Assembly (NCBI GenBank): GCA_011389865.1
Contig: JAABTL010000002.1
Location: 1-64,000, forward strand
Reading direction: 5' to 3'
Length of the DNA stretch: 64,000 bases
From: Trueperaceae bacterium
GTDB lineage: Bacteria > Deinococcota > Deinococci > Deinococcales > Trueperaceae
This document shows, in pieces, positions 28,480-36,078 of this stretch. The notes below the pieces were generated by a model. That model was not told the origin of the DNA, did not search any database, and was given only the letters and a program-made list of their open reading frames with translations. The translations under genes were made by a program, and so were the position numbers. The first letter of the stretch is position 1, and each line of letters opens with the position of its first letter.

Positions 28480-30332
28480 TCGTGCCCATGCGCGAGGTGG
28501 CGATCGTCACCGCCAGGTCCGACCAGGCCTCGGCGCTCGCCGCCTTGCAGGAGGCTGGCGTCCTGCACGTCGCCGAGGTAGCGTCCGGCGGCAGCGATGC
28601 GCTCTCGGTGGCGCGGGCCCGCCTCGACCGGGCGCACCACGCGGTGGACGTCCTGGCGCGCGTCGAAGGCGACGACGGGGAGGCGCGAACCGCGGGTTCG
28701 GATGACGCCGACGGCGGCTCGCCCGACGCGCAGCGCGCCAGGTCGAGGCATCGTCCCGAGGAACTCGTCGCCGAGGTCGAGCGGCTGGCCGAACGCCTCG
28801 CCGACCTCGAGCAGACACGGGATGAACTCGAGGCGGAGCGGCAGCGCCTGGCGCCGTTCGGCCCCTTCGATCCGGCGTCCCTGCGCCGCCTCAAGGCCGA
28901 GGGGCTCGCGGTCCGGCTCGCACGCGTGCCGCTGCGCCGGTGGCCCGAGCCGGTGGAGGGCGCGGTCTGGGTCGACCTCGGTCACGACCGACGGCGGCAG
29001 TCGCTGGCGCTCGTCGGGCCGACCGACGTCGTCGCCGCGGCTGAGGTGCCGGACGAGGTCGCCCCGCCGGACGAGCCGCCCGAGCGGTTGGCCCACGAGA
29101 TCGCCGACGTCGAGGCCGAGGCGAGCCACGCACGCGAGCGGCTGGCGCGGCTGGCGCGGTCGCGGCCGCTCCTCGAGGCGTGGCGGCGACGGACCGAGGA
29201 CGAGGTGCGCTTCGAGGAGGCACGCGCGTCCATGGAGACCGTCGGCACCGTCGCCGTCTTGCGCGGCTTCGTCCCGGCGGACGAGGTCGACCGGGTCGCG
29301 AAGCTCGCGGCCGACCGCAGCTGGGGCCTGTGGGTCTCGGAGGTGGAGGACCCGGCCGCGGCCCCGACCCTGATCCGCAACCCCCGCTGGGTGCAGCCGA
29401 TCGAACCGCTCTTCTCCTTCCTGGGCGTCGTGCCCGGCTACGGGCAGGTCGACATCAGCGCCTCCTTCCTCGTGTTCTTCGGCCTCTTCTTCGCGATCAT
29501 CGTCGGCGACGCCGGCTACGGCCTGCTGTTCCTCCTCCTGAGCGAGGTCGCGCGCCGGCGGTTGCCGGACGCCCCGGGCCGGGTGATCACGCTGCTGCGC
29601 GCGCTGTCGGTCGCGACGATCGCCTGGGGCCTGGCCTCGGGCAACTTCTTCGGCGTCGCCGCGCTCCCGTCCGCCCTCGCCGCCCTGCGTCTCGACTGGC
29701 TGACGGAGGAGCGGAACGTGATGACGCTGGCGTTCACGATCGGTGTCGTGCACCTGACGCTGGCCCACGCCTGGAACGTCGTGCGCTTCTTCAACTCGAC
29801 CCGCGCGCTCGTCGAGGTGGGCTGGATCGCGACCACCTGGACGATGTACTTCCTGGCGCGCCAGCTGGTGCTCGGCGATCCGTTCCCGCCGCTGGCGTGG
29901 GTGTCGTTCGGCGTCGGTGTCGTGCTCATCGCCGCCTTCATCACGCCGTGGAACAAGCTGCGCAGCGAGTGGTTCACCCACGCCATGCTGCCGCTGAACC
30001 TCGTGAGCAACTTCGTCGACGTCGTCTCGTACGTCAGGTTGTTCGCGGTCGGGGCGGCCACCTACGCCGTCGCCGAATCGTTCAACGCGCTGGCCGCATC
30101 GATCGAACTGGGAGGCTTCCTGGGTGCCGCCGCCAGCGCGCTGGTGCTGCTCTTCGGACACACGCTGAACGTCCTGCTGGCGGCGATGGGCGTCCTGGTG
30201 CACGGTGTGCGCCTCAACACGCTCGAGTTCGCCAGCCATCTGAGCCTGTCCTGGACCGGGCATCCGTACCGGCCGCTCGCTCGTTCGGCCCCCCTGGACA
30301 CGGAAGGAGAACCCGCATGGACCCCGAGATGA
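28476..30332 (+). CDS. ntpI: V/A-type ATPase subunit I (membrane stator, a-like)
   Basis: This 618-residue subunit has a soluble N-terminal half of about 320 residues with coiled-coil arms (LVAEVERLAERLADLEQTRD). The C-terminal half carries seven or eight membrane helices. The essential arginine lies in DVVSYVRLFAVGAATYAVAE near residue 520. The family segment FLVFFGLFFAIIVGDAGYGL opens the membrane domain. It forms the half-channels through which ions reach the K ring. GTG start at 28476, overlapping ntpD (GTGA); the last 16 nt overlap the start of ntpK. Confidence 0.92.
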   Translation: MIVPMREVAIVTARSDQASALAALQEAGVLHVAEVASGGSDALSVARARLDRAHHAVDVLARVEGDDGEARTAGSDDADGGSPDAQRARSRHRPEELVAEVERLAERLADLEQTRDELEAERQRLAPFGPFDPASLRRLKAEGLAVRLARVPLRRWPEPVEGAVWVDLGHDRRRQSLALVGPTDVVAAAEVPDEVAPPDEPPERLAHEIADVEAEASHARERLARLARSRPLLEAWRRRTEDEVRFEEARASMETVGTVAVLRGFVPADEVDRVAKLAADRSWGLWVSEVEDPAAAPTLIRNPRWVQPIEPLFSFLGVVPGYGQVDISASFLVFFGLFFAIIVGDAGYGLLFLLLSEVARRRLPDAPGRVITLLRALSVATIAWGLASGNFFGVAALPSALAALRLDWLTEERNVMTLAFTIGVVHLTLAHAWNVVRFFNSTRALVEVGWIATTWTMYFLARQLVLGDPFPPLAWVSFGVGVVLIAAFITPWNKLRSEWFTHAMLPLNLVSNFVDVVSYVRLFAVGAATYAVAESFNALAASIELGGFLGAAASALVLLFGHTLNVLLAAMGVLVHGVRLNTLEFASHLSLSWTGHPYRPLARSAPLDTEGEPAWTPR

Positions 30333-30784
30333 TGCTGTCGCTAGGGCAGGCAGGTGCGGCTACGGTGCTCGGCATCGCCGCCGTGGGCTCGGCCCTCGGC
30401 ACCGCCGCCGCAGGACTCGCCGCCGTCGGCGTGTGGAAGCGCTGCTACGCGCAGGAGAAGCCGGTTCCGTTCATCCTCGTCACCTTCATCGGCGCGCCGC
30501 TGTCGCAGACGATCTACGGCATGATCCTGATGAACACGATCGTGCGCGTCGCTAACGAGCGCTTCGTCACGGGCGACTTCGTCGGCTTCCCGGCCATGAT
30601 GGCGGCGGGCCTGTTCGGCGGCCTCGGGATGGCGGCCTCCGCGTACGGCCAAGGGCGCGTGGGGGCGGCGGCGGCCGACGCGCTGGGCGACACCGGCAAG
30701 GGGCTGGGCAACTACCTCATGGCGATCGGCATCGTCGAGACCGTCGCCCTGTTCGTCCTGGTGTTCATCCAAGCGACGCTCTAG
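30317..30784 (+). CDS. ntpK: V/A-type ATPase subunit K (membrane rotor ring)
   Basis: This 155-residue proteolipid has four membrane helices, i.e. a duplicated hairpin of the 16-kDa kind. The first hairpin has a glutamine at the ion site (GAPLSQTIYGMILM) and only the second has the carboxylate (GIVETVALFVLVF). This is usual for bacterial V-type K rings. The S-Q pair resembles sodium-binding K subunits, but the ion cannot be decided by eye. ATG at 30317 with GGAAGGA upstream. Last gene of the operon; a hairpin follows. Confidence 0.92.
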   Translation: MDPEMMLSLGQAGAATVLGIAAVGSALGTAAAGLAAVGVWKRCYAQEKPVPFILVTFIGAPLSQTIYGMILMNTIVRVANERFVTGDFVGFPAMMAAGLFGGLGMAASAYGQGRVGAAAADALGDTGKGLGNYLMAIGIVETVALFVLVFIQATL

Positions 30785-30786
30785 CA

Positions 30787-30850
30787 CCCGAGCCGGCCGA
30801 CTCGACCTTAACGCCCGAGCCGGCCGACTCGACCTTATCGGTCGAGTCGG
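30787..30850. repeat. 24-bp direct repeat with 11-bp hairpin after ntpK
   Basis: CCCGAGCCGGCCGACTCGAC plus CTTA occurs at 30787-30810 and again at 30814-30837. The second copy's CCGACTCGACC (30824-30834) pairs perfectly with GGTCGAGTCGG (30840-30850) around a TTATC loop. It is a likely two-way transcription stop or barrier between the V-ATPase operon and the opposing small gene. Confidence 0.7.
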
Positions 30851-31002
30851 GCGCGCATCGTGACGCCGAGGATCAGGTCCACGACCGCGACGAGCATGAC
30901 CAGCCCGGCCATGAGGGTGTTGTCGAGGACGAAGAGGATGAGCAGCGAGGCGACACCCAGGAACGCGCCCGTGGCGATGATCAGGCTCGAGGTTCGGGGC
31001 AT
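30835..31002 (-). CDS. Small two-helix membrane protein, 55 aa
   Basis: The frame runs from ATG 31002 to TAA 30835. It encodes two hydrophobic helices (SLIIATGAFLGVASLLILFV and LMAGLVMLVAVVDLILGVTM) joined by a short LDN turn, with a positively charged end (RARLDR). This is a sensible inner-membrane hairpin topology. Its stop codon lies in the loop of the hairpin that ends the V-ATPase operon. No strong ribosome site is visible. No family is recognised; it could be a small hypothetical protein of the kind found beside many membrane complexes. Confidence 0.6.
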   Translation of the reverse strand: MPRTSSLIIATGAFLGVASLLILFVLDNTLMAGLVMLVAVVDLILGVTMRARLDR

Positions 31003-31035
31003 GGGGACCAACCTAGCACCGCGACGCCGACGGCG

Positions 31036-31452
31036 CTAGCGCGGCGCAGCCCCCAGGGGGGAGGACGCCGCAGGCCCCCTCTCGGCCGGCGCAGCGGCCG
31101 GCGGATCGGCCGCAGCGTGCGCGGCGGCGGTCGTGCAGCGCTTCAGGTGGGTGCGTGCCCAGTCCCCGATGGCGTCGATGACGGCCTGGAGCGCCACCCC
31201 GCCTTCGGTGAGCTCGTAGCGAGTCCGTGGCGGCATGGTCGATTCCACGGTCCTGCTGACGACGCCCTCGCGCTCGAGACGCTCGAGGCGCGCCGCGAGC
31301 GTCGTGGTGTTGACCCCGCCGACGGCGCGCGAGAGTTCGTTGAACCCACGCGGTCCGTCCAGCAAAGCCCGGACGATGTGCAGCACCCACTTCTCCTGGA
31401 GGAGTTCGATGCTGTCGTACACCGGGCAGAGGGCGTGCTTCGCGACGCTCAT
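31036..31452 (-). CDS. HxlR-family winged-helix regulator
   Basis: This 138-residue DNA-binding protein has the HxlR core: LLQEKWVLHIVRALLDGPRG, FNELSRAVGGVNTTTLAARL as the recognition helix region, and RTRYELTEGGVALQAV as the wing. A single N-terminal Cys (ALCPVYDSI, residue 9) is at the position used as redox switch by YodB/HypR-type members. The last 30 residues are a low-complexity Ala/Pro tail. Start at ATG 31452, preceded at 5 nt by TAGCAT and no ribosome site, so leaderless. It is divergent from the yceI-like gene and probably controls it and itself. Confidence 0.85.
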   Translation of the reverse strand: MSVAKHALCPVYDSIELLQEKWVLHIVRALLDGPRGFNELSRAVGGVNTTTLAARLERLEREGVVSRTVESTMPPRTRYELTEGGVALQAVIDAIGDWARTHLKRCTTAAAHAAADPPAAAPAERGPAASSPLGAAPR

Positions 31453-31457
31453 GCCGC

Positions 31458-31474
31458 ATGCTACCACACGTGGT
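31458..31474 (-). promoter_or_regulatory. HxlR promoter (TAGCAT) and ACCAC-N2-GTGGT inverted repeat
   Basis: On the minus strand TAGCAT (31458-31463) ends 5 nt before the HxlR gene start. It is abutted by ACCAC-AC-GTGGT (31463-31474), a perfect 5+5 inverted repeat between -10 and -35. This is a plausible autoregulatory operator in the 113-bp divergent region. Confidence 0.5.
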
Positions 31475-31565
31475 GCTTGGTATCCTCGACTACACCACAA
31501 TCTCAAGTACAGCAGGATATGGTGCGCCAGGCGCGCATGACCGCGCCCACCCCGAGGAGATCACC

Positions 31566-32114
31566 ATGACCACCTGGACCATCGACACCCTGCACACCCA
31601 GATCGAGTTCTCCGTCCGCCACATGGGCCTGTCCACCGTCCGCGGCCGCTTCAAGGACTTCGGCGGCACCGTCGAAACGGACGAGAACGGCGTGCCCACC
31701 GCGGTCAACGTCGACGTCGAGACCGTCTCGATCGACACGAACGGCGCGGACCGCGACGCCCACCTCCGCAGTCCGGACTTCTTCGATGCGATCGCTCACC
31801 CCACCATCACCTTCCGCAGCACCGGCGTGCGGGCCATCGGCGGCGAGCGGTTCGAGGTCGTCGGCGACCTGACGATGCACGGCGTCACCCGCCCGATCGC
31901 GCTCGAGGCCGAGATCGGCGAGCCGATCCGCGACCCCTGGGGTCAGCTGCGGCGGGCCGCGGTCGTGGCGGGGAAGCTGAACCGCAAGGACTTCGGGCTG
32001 ACCTGGAACCAGGTCCTCGAGGCCGGCGCGCTGCTCGTCGGCGAGGAGGTCCGGCTCAGCTTCGACGTCCAGGTGACCTCGAGCGAAGCGGTGGCCGAGA
32101 CGGTCGGCGCCTGA
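31566..32114 (+). CDS. YceI-family lipocalin-like protein
   Basis: This 182-residue single-domain protein has the YceI beta-barrel, which binds isoprenoids or similar lipids in characterised members. TWTIDTLHTQIEFSVRHMGL at the N terminus, VRGRFKDFGGTV, ADRDAHLRSPDFFDAIAHPT and LTMHGVTRPIALEAEI follow in the canonical order. No signal peptide, so it is cytoplasmic here. ATG 31566 with GAGGAGA upstream. Divergent from an HxlR regulator across a palindromic region, a common partnership that suggests stress-inducible expression. Confidence 0.9.
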   Translation: MTTWTIDTLHTQIEFSVRHMGLSTVRGRFKDFGGTVETDENGVPTAVNVDVETVSIDTNGADRDAHLRSPDFFDAIAHPTITFRSTGVRAIGGERFEVVGDLTMHGVTRPIALEAEIGEPIRDPWGQLRRAAVVAGKLNRKDFGLTWNQVLEAGALLVGEEVRLSFDVQVTSSEAVAETVGA

Positions 32115-32255
32115 GCATCCGCCTTCGGTCGAGGCGCGCCGCAGACCCTCCGCTGGGTCTGCGGCGTACCATGGAGGCAACGAGCTCGCTCTGGCGGCCC
32201 CACGGGCAGCGCCTCACCGCCCCCGGCCGCCTCCGACGATCGACGGGAGGATTCC

Positions 32256-33299
32256 GTGGCTGGCACCGAACGACTCCGCTGGGGGGTGCTGAGCACCGCC
32301 CGCATCGGCCGCAAGGCCGTGGCTCCCGCCATCGTGCGGTCGTCGAACGGAACGCTGCTGGCGATCGCGTCGCGCGACGCCGAGCGGGCCGGCGAGATGG
32401 CGGCAGAACTCCGTCAGGAGCTCGAGCCCTCCGTCGGCACGGACCTCGGGTCGCTGCGGACCTGTGGCTCGTACCAGGCCCTGATCGACGACCCCGAGAT
32501 CGACGCGCTCTACGTGCCGTTGCCCAACGCCCAGCACGCAGAGTGGACGATCCGCGCCGCCGAGGCCGGCAAGCACGTGCTCTGCGAGAAGCCGCTGGCG
32601 ATGACGGCGTCCGAGTGCCGCGCCATGCACGATGCGGCCTCCGCGCACGGGGTCGTGCTGATGGAGGCCTTCATGTACCGCTTCCATCCCCGCATCGAGC
32701 GGCTGATCGCGGCGGTGCGCGAGGGCGATCTCGGCCAGCTTCGCTTCGTCCAGGCCAGCTTCACGTTCACGGTCGCCGATCCTGCCAACATCCGGCTCAA
32801 CCTCGAGCTGGGCGGCGGCGCGCTCATGGACGTGGGTTGCTACGCCGTGAACGCCGCCCGCACGCTGATGGGCGTGGAGCCTGGCGAGGTTCAGGCGCGG
32901 GCGCGCTGGAGCAAGAGCGGGGTCGACGAGCAGTTGCTGGGAACGCTGCGCTTCGAGGGCGGCGGCGTCGCACAGATCGCCTGCTCGCTCGCCGCCGCGC
33001 GCAGCGAGGACCTCTTGGTGGTCGGCGAGAAGGGGGTCGCCCGTTTGCGGCACGCCTTCGTTCCGACCGGCCAGACCGTCGCGCTCGAGTTCCAGCGGCC
33101 CCCTTCGCCGCCGGAGGTCATCGCGTTCGAGCCGGTCGACTCCTACCAGCGGATGGTCGAGCATTTCGGCGCCTGCGCCCTGCAGGGCGTGGCGCCCCGG
33201 TACGACGCCTTGGAGGCCGCGGCGAACCTCGCTGCGATCGAGGCGCTTTACGCGTCGGCGCGCGGCGGCGGCGTGGCCGTGGACGTGCCACCCGCCTGA
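32256..33299 (+). CDS. Gfo/Idh/MocA-family NAD(P)-dependent oxidoreductase
   Basis: This 347-residue protein has an N-terminal Rossmann domain (RWGVLSTARIGRKAVAPAI) and the catalytic-lysine motif HVLCEKPLAMTASECR near residue 105. The C-terminal substrate domain has MEAFMYRFHPRIERL and GGGALMDVGCYAVNAARTLM, resembling dimeric dihydrodiol or glucose-fructose oxidoreductase relatives. GTG start at 32256 preceded by GGGAGGA; TACCAT at 32167-32172 may be its -10. Substrate is probably a sugar or polyol; unknown. Confidence 0.9.
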   Translation: MAGTERLRWGVLSTARIGRKAVAPAIVRSSNGTLLAIASRDAERAGEMAAELRQELEPSVGTDLGSLRTCGSYQALIDDPEIDALYVPLPNAQHAEWTIRAAEAGKHVLCEKPLAMTASECRAMHDAASAHGVVLMEAFMYRFHPRIERLIAAVREGDLGQLRFVQASFTFTVADPANIRLNLELGGGALMDVGCYAVNAARTLMGVEPGEVQARARWSKSGVDEQLLGTLRFEGGGVAQIACSLAAARSEDLLVVGEKGVARLRHAFVPTGQTVALEFQRPPSPPEVIAFEPVDSYQRMVEHFGACALQGVAPRYDALEAAANLAAIEALYASARGGGVAVDVPPA

Positions 33300-33309
33300 T
33301 CCGTCGTCC

Positions 33310-34881
33310 TCACGGCGCTTCCAGCAGGCGGTCGCGCACGGCTTGGCGGAGCAGTTTGCCCATCGCGTTGCGCGGTAGCTCCTCGACGAACGCGATGGTG
33401 CGTGGCGCCTTGAAGCCGGCGAGCTGCAGCTGGCAGTGGGCGACGACGCCCTCCGCGTCGACCGCTGGTCCCTCGGGGGCGACGACGATCGCCGCCGCGA
33501 CGCGTTCGCCCAAGTCGGGATCCGGGAGCCCCACCACGGCGACCTCGCGCACGCCCGGCAGGGAGGCGACCGCCTCTTCGACCTCGCGCGGGTACACGTT
33601 GAAACCGCCGCTGATGATCAGCTCCCTGGCCCGGCCGCTGAGCGTCAGGTAACCGTCCGCGTCCAACACGCCCAGGTCACCGGTCCGGAACCACCCGTCG
33701 GGCGTGAACGAGGCAGCCGTCGCGTCGGCATCCTTCCAGTAACCGCTCGTCACCGAGGGCCCGCGCACCTGGACCTCGGCGGCAGCGCCGCTGGTGTCGA
33801 CCGCGCCGCCGTCGGGTCCCGCCGTCGCGGTCACGGCCACCAGGCGCAGCTCGACGCCGTCGAAGGGCAGCCCCACGGTCCCCGCCTTGCGTGGCCCGTC
33901 GTAGGGGTTGCCGGTCAGCATCACCGTCTCCGTCATGCCGTAGCGCTCTAGGATGCGCTGGCCGAACACGTGCTCGACGCGCTCGAGCGTGTCGGCCGCG
34001 AGCGGCGCCGATCCGGAGACGAGGAGGCGGACGCGGGCGAAACGGCGGCCGGCGCCCCGTCGGGCACGCTCACCCGCCTCGTTCAGCAGCCTGCCGTACA
34101 TCGTGGGGACACCGAAGAAGAGCGTCGCCGGTCCGTTCTCGAGCGCTTCGAGCACGGCCGTCGCGTCGAAACGCCGGTGCAGCGTGAGGGCCGCACCGTG
34201 CGCGAGCGTGCCGTGGAAGCCGACGCCCAGGCCGTGGATGTGGAACAGGGGCAGGGTCAGGAGCAGGTGGTCCTCCGCCGCCCAGCGCCACGCGCGACCG
34301 ACGGCGCGTGCGTTCGCGAGCAGGTTGCCGTGCGTCAGCATCGCGCCCTTGCTCTTGCCCGTGGTGCCGGAGGTGTAGGCGATCAGCGCCAGCGTGTCGT
34401 TCCCCGCGGCGACGGCGGGCGGGCGTGGGTCACCTTCCGACGGCGCCAGGCCCGCCCAGATGCGCCGGTCCTCGTCCGGCGCCCCGGTGAGCGTCACGAC
34501 GGCGTCGATCGACGGCGTCGCGGTCCTCACCGTGGCCACCAGCGCGTCGCCCTCGCCGTCCGTCACCACCAGCCGTACCTCGGCGTCGTGCAGCAGGTGC
34601 TGCAACTCGGCTTCGCGGTAGCGGGTGTTGGCCGGGACGACGGCGGCGCCGCACCACAATGCGGCGAGGTAGGCGACGAGGTAGCTCGGGGTGTTGCCTA
34701 GGTAGAGCGCGACGCGGTCCCCCGGACACAGGCCCCAGTCGCGGAGGGCGGCCGCCGCGGCGCCGACGTGCTCCGCGAACGAGGCGTAGCTGTAGGCGTT
34801 GCCCTCGAACGACAGGAAGCGGCGCGCCGGGTGCCGCGCGGCGGCGTCGATCAGGAGGTGGGGGAGCGAGCTCGGGGTCAC
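33310..34881 (-). CDS. AMP-forming acyl-CoA synthetase, malonyl-CoA synthetase (MatB)-like
   Basis: This 523-residue ANL enzyme has the phosphate loop AYTSGTTGKSKGAMLTHGN near residue 167. LPLFHIHGLGVGFHGTL, FFGVPTMYGRLLNEA and ERYGMTETVMLTGNPYDGPR closely follow MatB. The C-terminal hinge is GWFRTGDLGVLDADGYL and the catalytic lysine is in PRNAMGKLLRQAVR. It would activate malonate, methylmalonate or a similar acid. GTG start at 34881 without a clear ribosome site. Its stop is 10 nt from the convergent oxidoreductase gene. Confidence 0.85.
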   Translation of the reverse strand: MTPSSLPHLLIDAAARHPARRFLSFEGNAYSYASFAEHVGAAAAALRDWGLCPGDRVALYLGNTPSYLVAYLAALWCGAAVVPANTRYREAELQHLLHDAEVRLVVTDGEGDALVATVRTATPSIDAVVTLTGAPDEDRRIWAGLAPSEGDPRPPAVAAGNDTLALIAYTSGTTGKSKGAMLTHGNLLANARAVGRAWRWAAEDHLLLTLPLFHIHGLGVGFHGTLAHGAALTLHRRFDATAVLEALENGPATLFFGVPTMYGRLLNEAGERARRGAGRRFARVRLLVSGSAPLAADTLERVEHVFGQRILERYGMTETVMLTGNPYDGPRKAGTVGLPFDGVELRLVAVTATAGPDGGAVDTSGAAAEVQVRGPSVTSGYWKDADATAASFTPDGWFRTGDLGVLDADGYLTLSGRARELIISGGFNVYPREVEEAVASLPGVREVAVVGLPDPDLGERVAAAIVVAPEGPAVDAEGVVAHCQLQLAGFKAPRTIAFVEELPRNAMGKLLRQAVRDRLLEAP

Positions 34882-34905
34882 GCGGATGGCGGCGAGCTAG
34901 GGCGC

Positions 34906-35904
34906 TCAGCGGCGCTCGAGCAGGGCGTCCAATACGGCCTGGGTCCGGAGCGCGCTGACGCCCGTGCTCGGGCTGGGCCCGCCGCGGCCGAGCAGCTCGT
35001 CGACGACCGTGCGAATCAGCGGCTCCTGCACGTGCGTCGGATGTGCGATCGCGTGCTCGACGAAGGCGCCGTGCTCGTCGCAGACGCGGACGGGAGCGTC
35101 GGCGAAGAGCGGCACCGACACCGAACCGGCGGATCCGACGACGGTGATGCGATCGGCCCGCGTCGGCCCCGCGAAGCCCCATGCCGCGCTGCCCAGGACG
35201 CCGCCGTCGAAACGCAGCGCCGCGACGATCTCGTCGGTGACGTCCGCCCACGGGAGGCGGCGGGCGGTGAACGACCGCGCCTCGACGATCGGGCCCAGCC
35301 AGTGGTCGAGGAGGTCGAGGCCGTGGCTGCCGAGATCCATCAGCAGGCCATCGCCCCCGATGTCGGCCCTCCAGCGCCAGCCCGGCGCCGCCGGATCGTT
35401 CGGCGGTGGCTGGTGGAGCTCGCACTGCACCATCGTCGGCTCGCCGATGCTGCCGTCCTGCAGGCGCGCCCGAACGAACTCGAAACGGGGGAGCGCACGC
35501 CGGTAGTAGGCGACGAAGAGCGGGACGCCCGCGGCCTCGCACGCCGCGACCACCGCCTCGCCCTCGGTGCGGTCGAGCGCCAGCGGCTTCTCGACGTAGA
35601 CGGGCTTGCCGGCGGCCGCCGCCTGCAGCGCGTAGGTCGCGTGGCTCGAAGGCGGCGTCGCCACGTACACGGCATCGACGTCGTCGGACTCGATGACCTC
35701 GGTCGCGTCGGTCGTCCAGCGCGGCACCTGGTGGCGGGCGGCGTAGTCGCGCGCCTTCTCGGCGTCGCGGCGCATGACGACGCTGACCGAGCTGCCCGGG
35801 ATGCGGGCGAACGCCGGACCCGACTTCACCTCTGTGACGTCGCCGCAGCCGACGAAACCCCAACGGACGTGACCGCGCTGACGGATGCGCTCCAGGCTCG
35901 ACAT
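34906..35904 (-). CDS. Gfo/Idh/MocA-family NAD(P)-dependent oxidoreductase (second)
   Basis: This 332-residue protein has the Rossmann start VRWGFVGCGDVTEVKSGPAF, then VYVATPPSSHATYALQAAAA and YVEKPLALDRTEGE with the catalytic Lys. Active-site histidine region is DLGSHGLDLLDHWLG near residue 195. It is a different subfamily from the 32256 gene, with a WRWRADIGGDGLLMD block. Probably co-transcribed with the following acyl-CoA synthetase gene, 24 nt away. ATG preceded at 6 nt by TAGGCT with no ribosome site, so leaderless. Confidence 0.9.
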   Translation of the reverse strand: MSSLERIRQRGHVRWGFVGCGDVTEVKSGPAFARIPGSSVSVVMRRDAEKARDYAARHQVPRWTTDATEVIESDDVDAVYVATPPSSHATYALQAAAAGKPVYVEKPLALDRTEGEAVVAACEAAGVPLFVAYYRRALPRFEFVRARLQDGSIGEPTMVQCELHQPPPNDPAAPGWRWRADIGGDGLLMDLGSHGLDLLDHWLGPIVEARSFTARRLPWADVTDEIVAALRFDGGVLGSAAWGFAGPTRADRITVVGSAGSVSVPLFADAPVRVCDEHGAFVEHAIAHPTHVQEPLIRTVVDELLGRGGPSPSTGVSALRTQAVLDALLERR

Positions 35905-35910
35905 GCGTCG

Positions 35911-35916
35911 AGCCTA
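35911..35916 (-). promoter_or_regulatory. TAGGCT -10 box, leaderless start of the second Gfo/Idh gene
   Basis: Minus-strand TAGGCT ends 6 nt before ATG 35904; no ribosome site intervenes. Confidence 0.5.
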
Positions 35917-35994
35917 GCACCGGCGCGGGAGGCATGCCCGTTGGGCCACGGGCTCGGCGAGCGCTGGGAGCGAGCGGGGCCCGGTGACACGTCA

Positions 35995-36022
35995 TCACGA
36001 GCGCCTCGTTCGTGATCTCGTG
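35995..36022 (-). repeat. Copy 1 of a dispersed 28-bp palindromic element
   Basis: Read on the minus strand it starts CACGAGATCACGA and ends CGCTCGTGA. It matches the copy at 49474-49501 except for about four central bases. It lies in the divergent gap between an oxidoreductase and the helicase gene. Confidence 0.65.
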
Positions 36023-36078
36023 CACGATCTCGGTGCTGCGTGCCGCCCGCCGCCCTAGCGGTACCATCGCGCTCGAGC

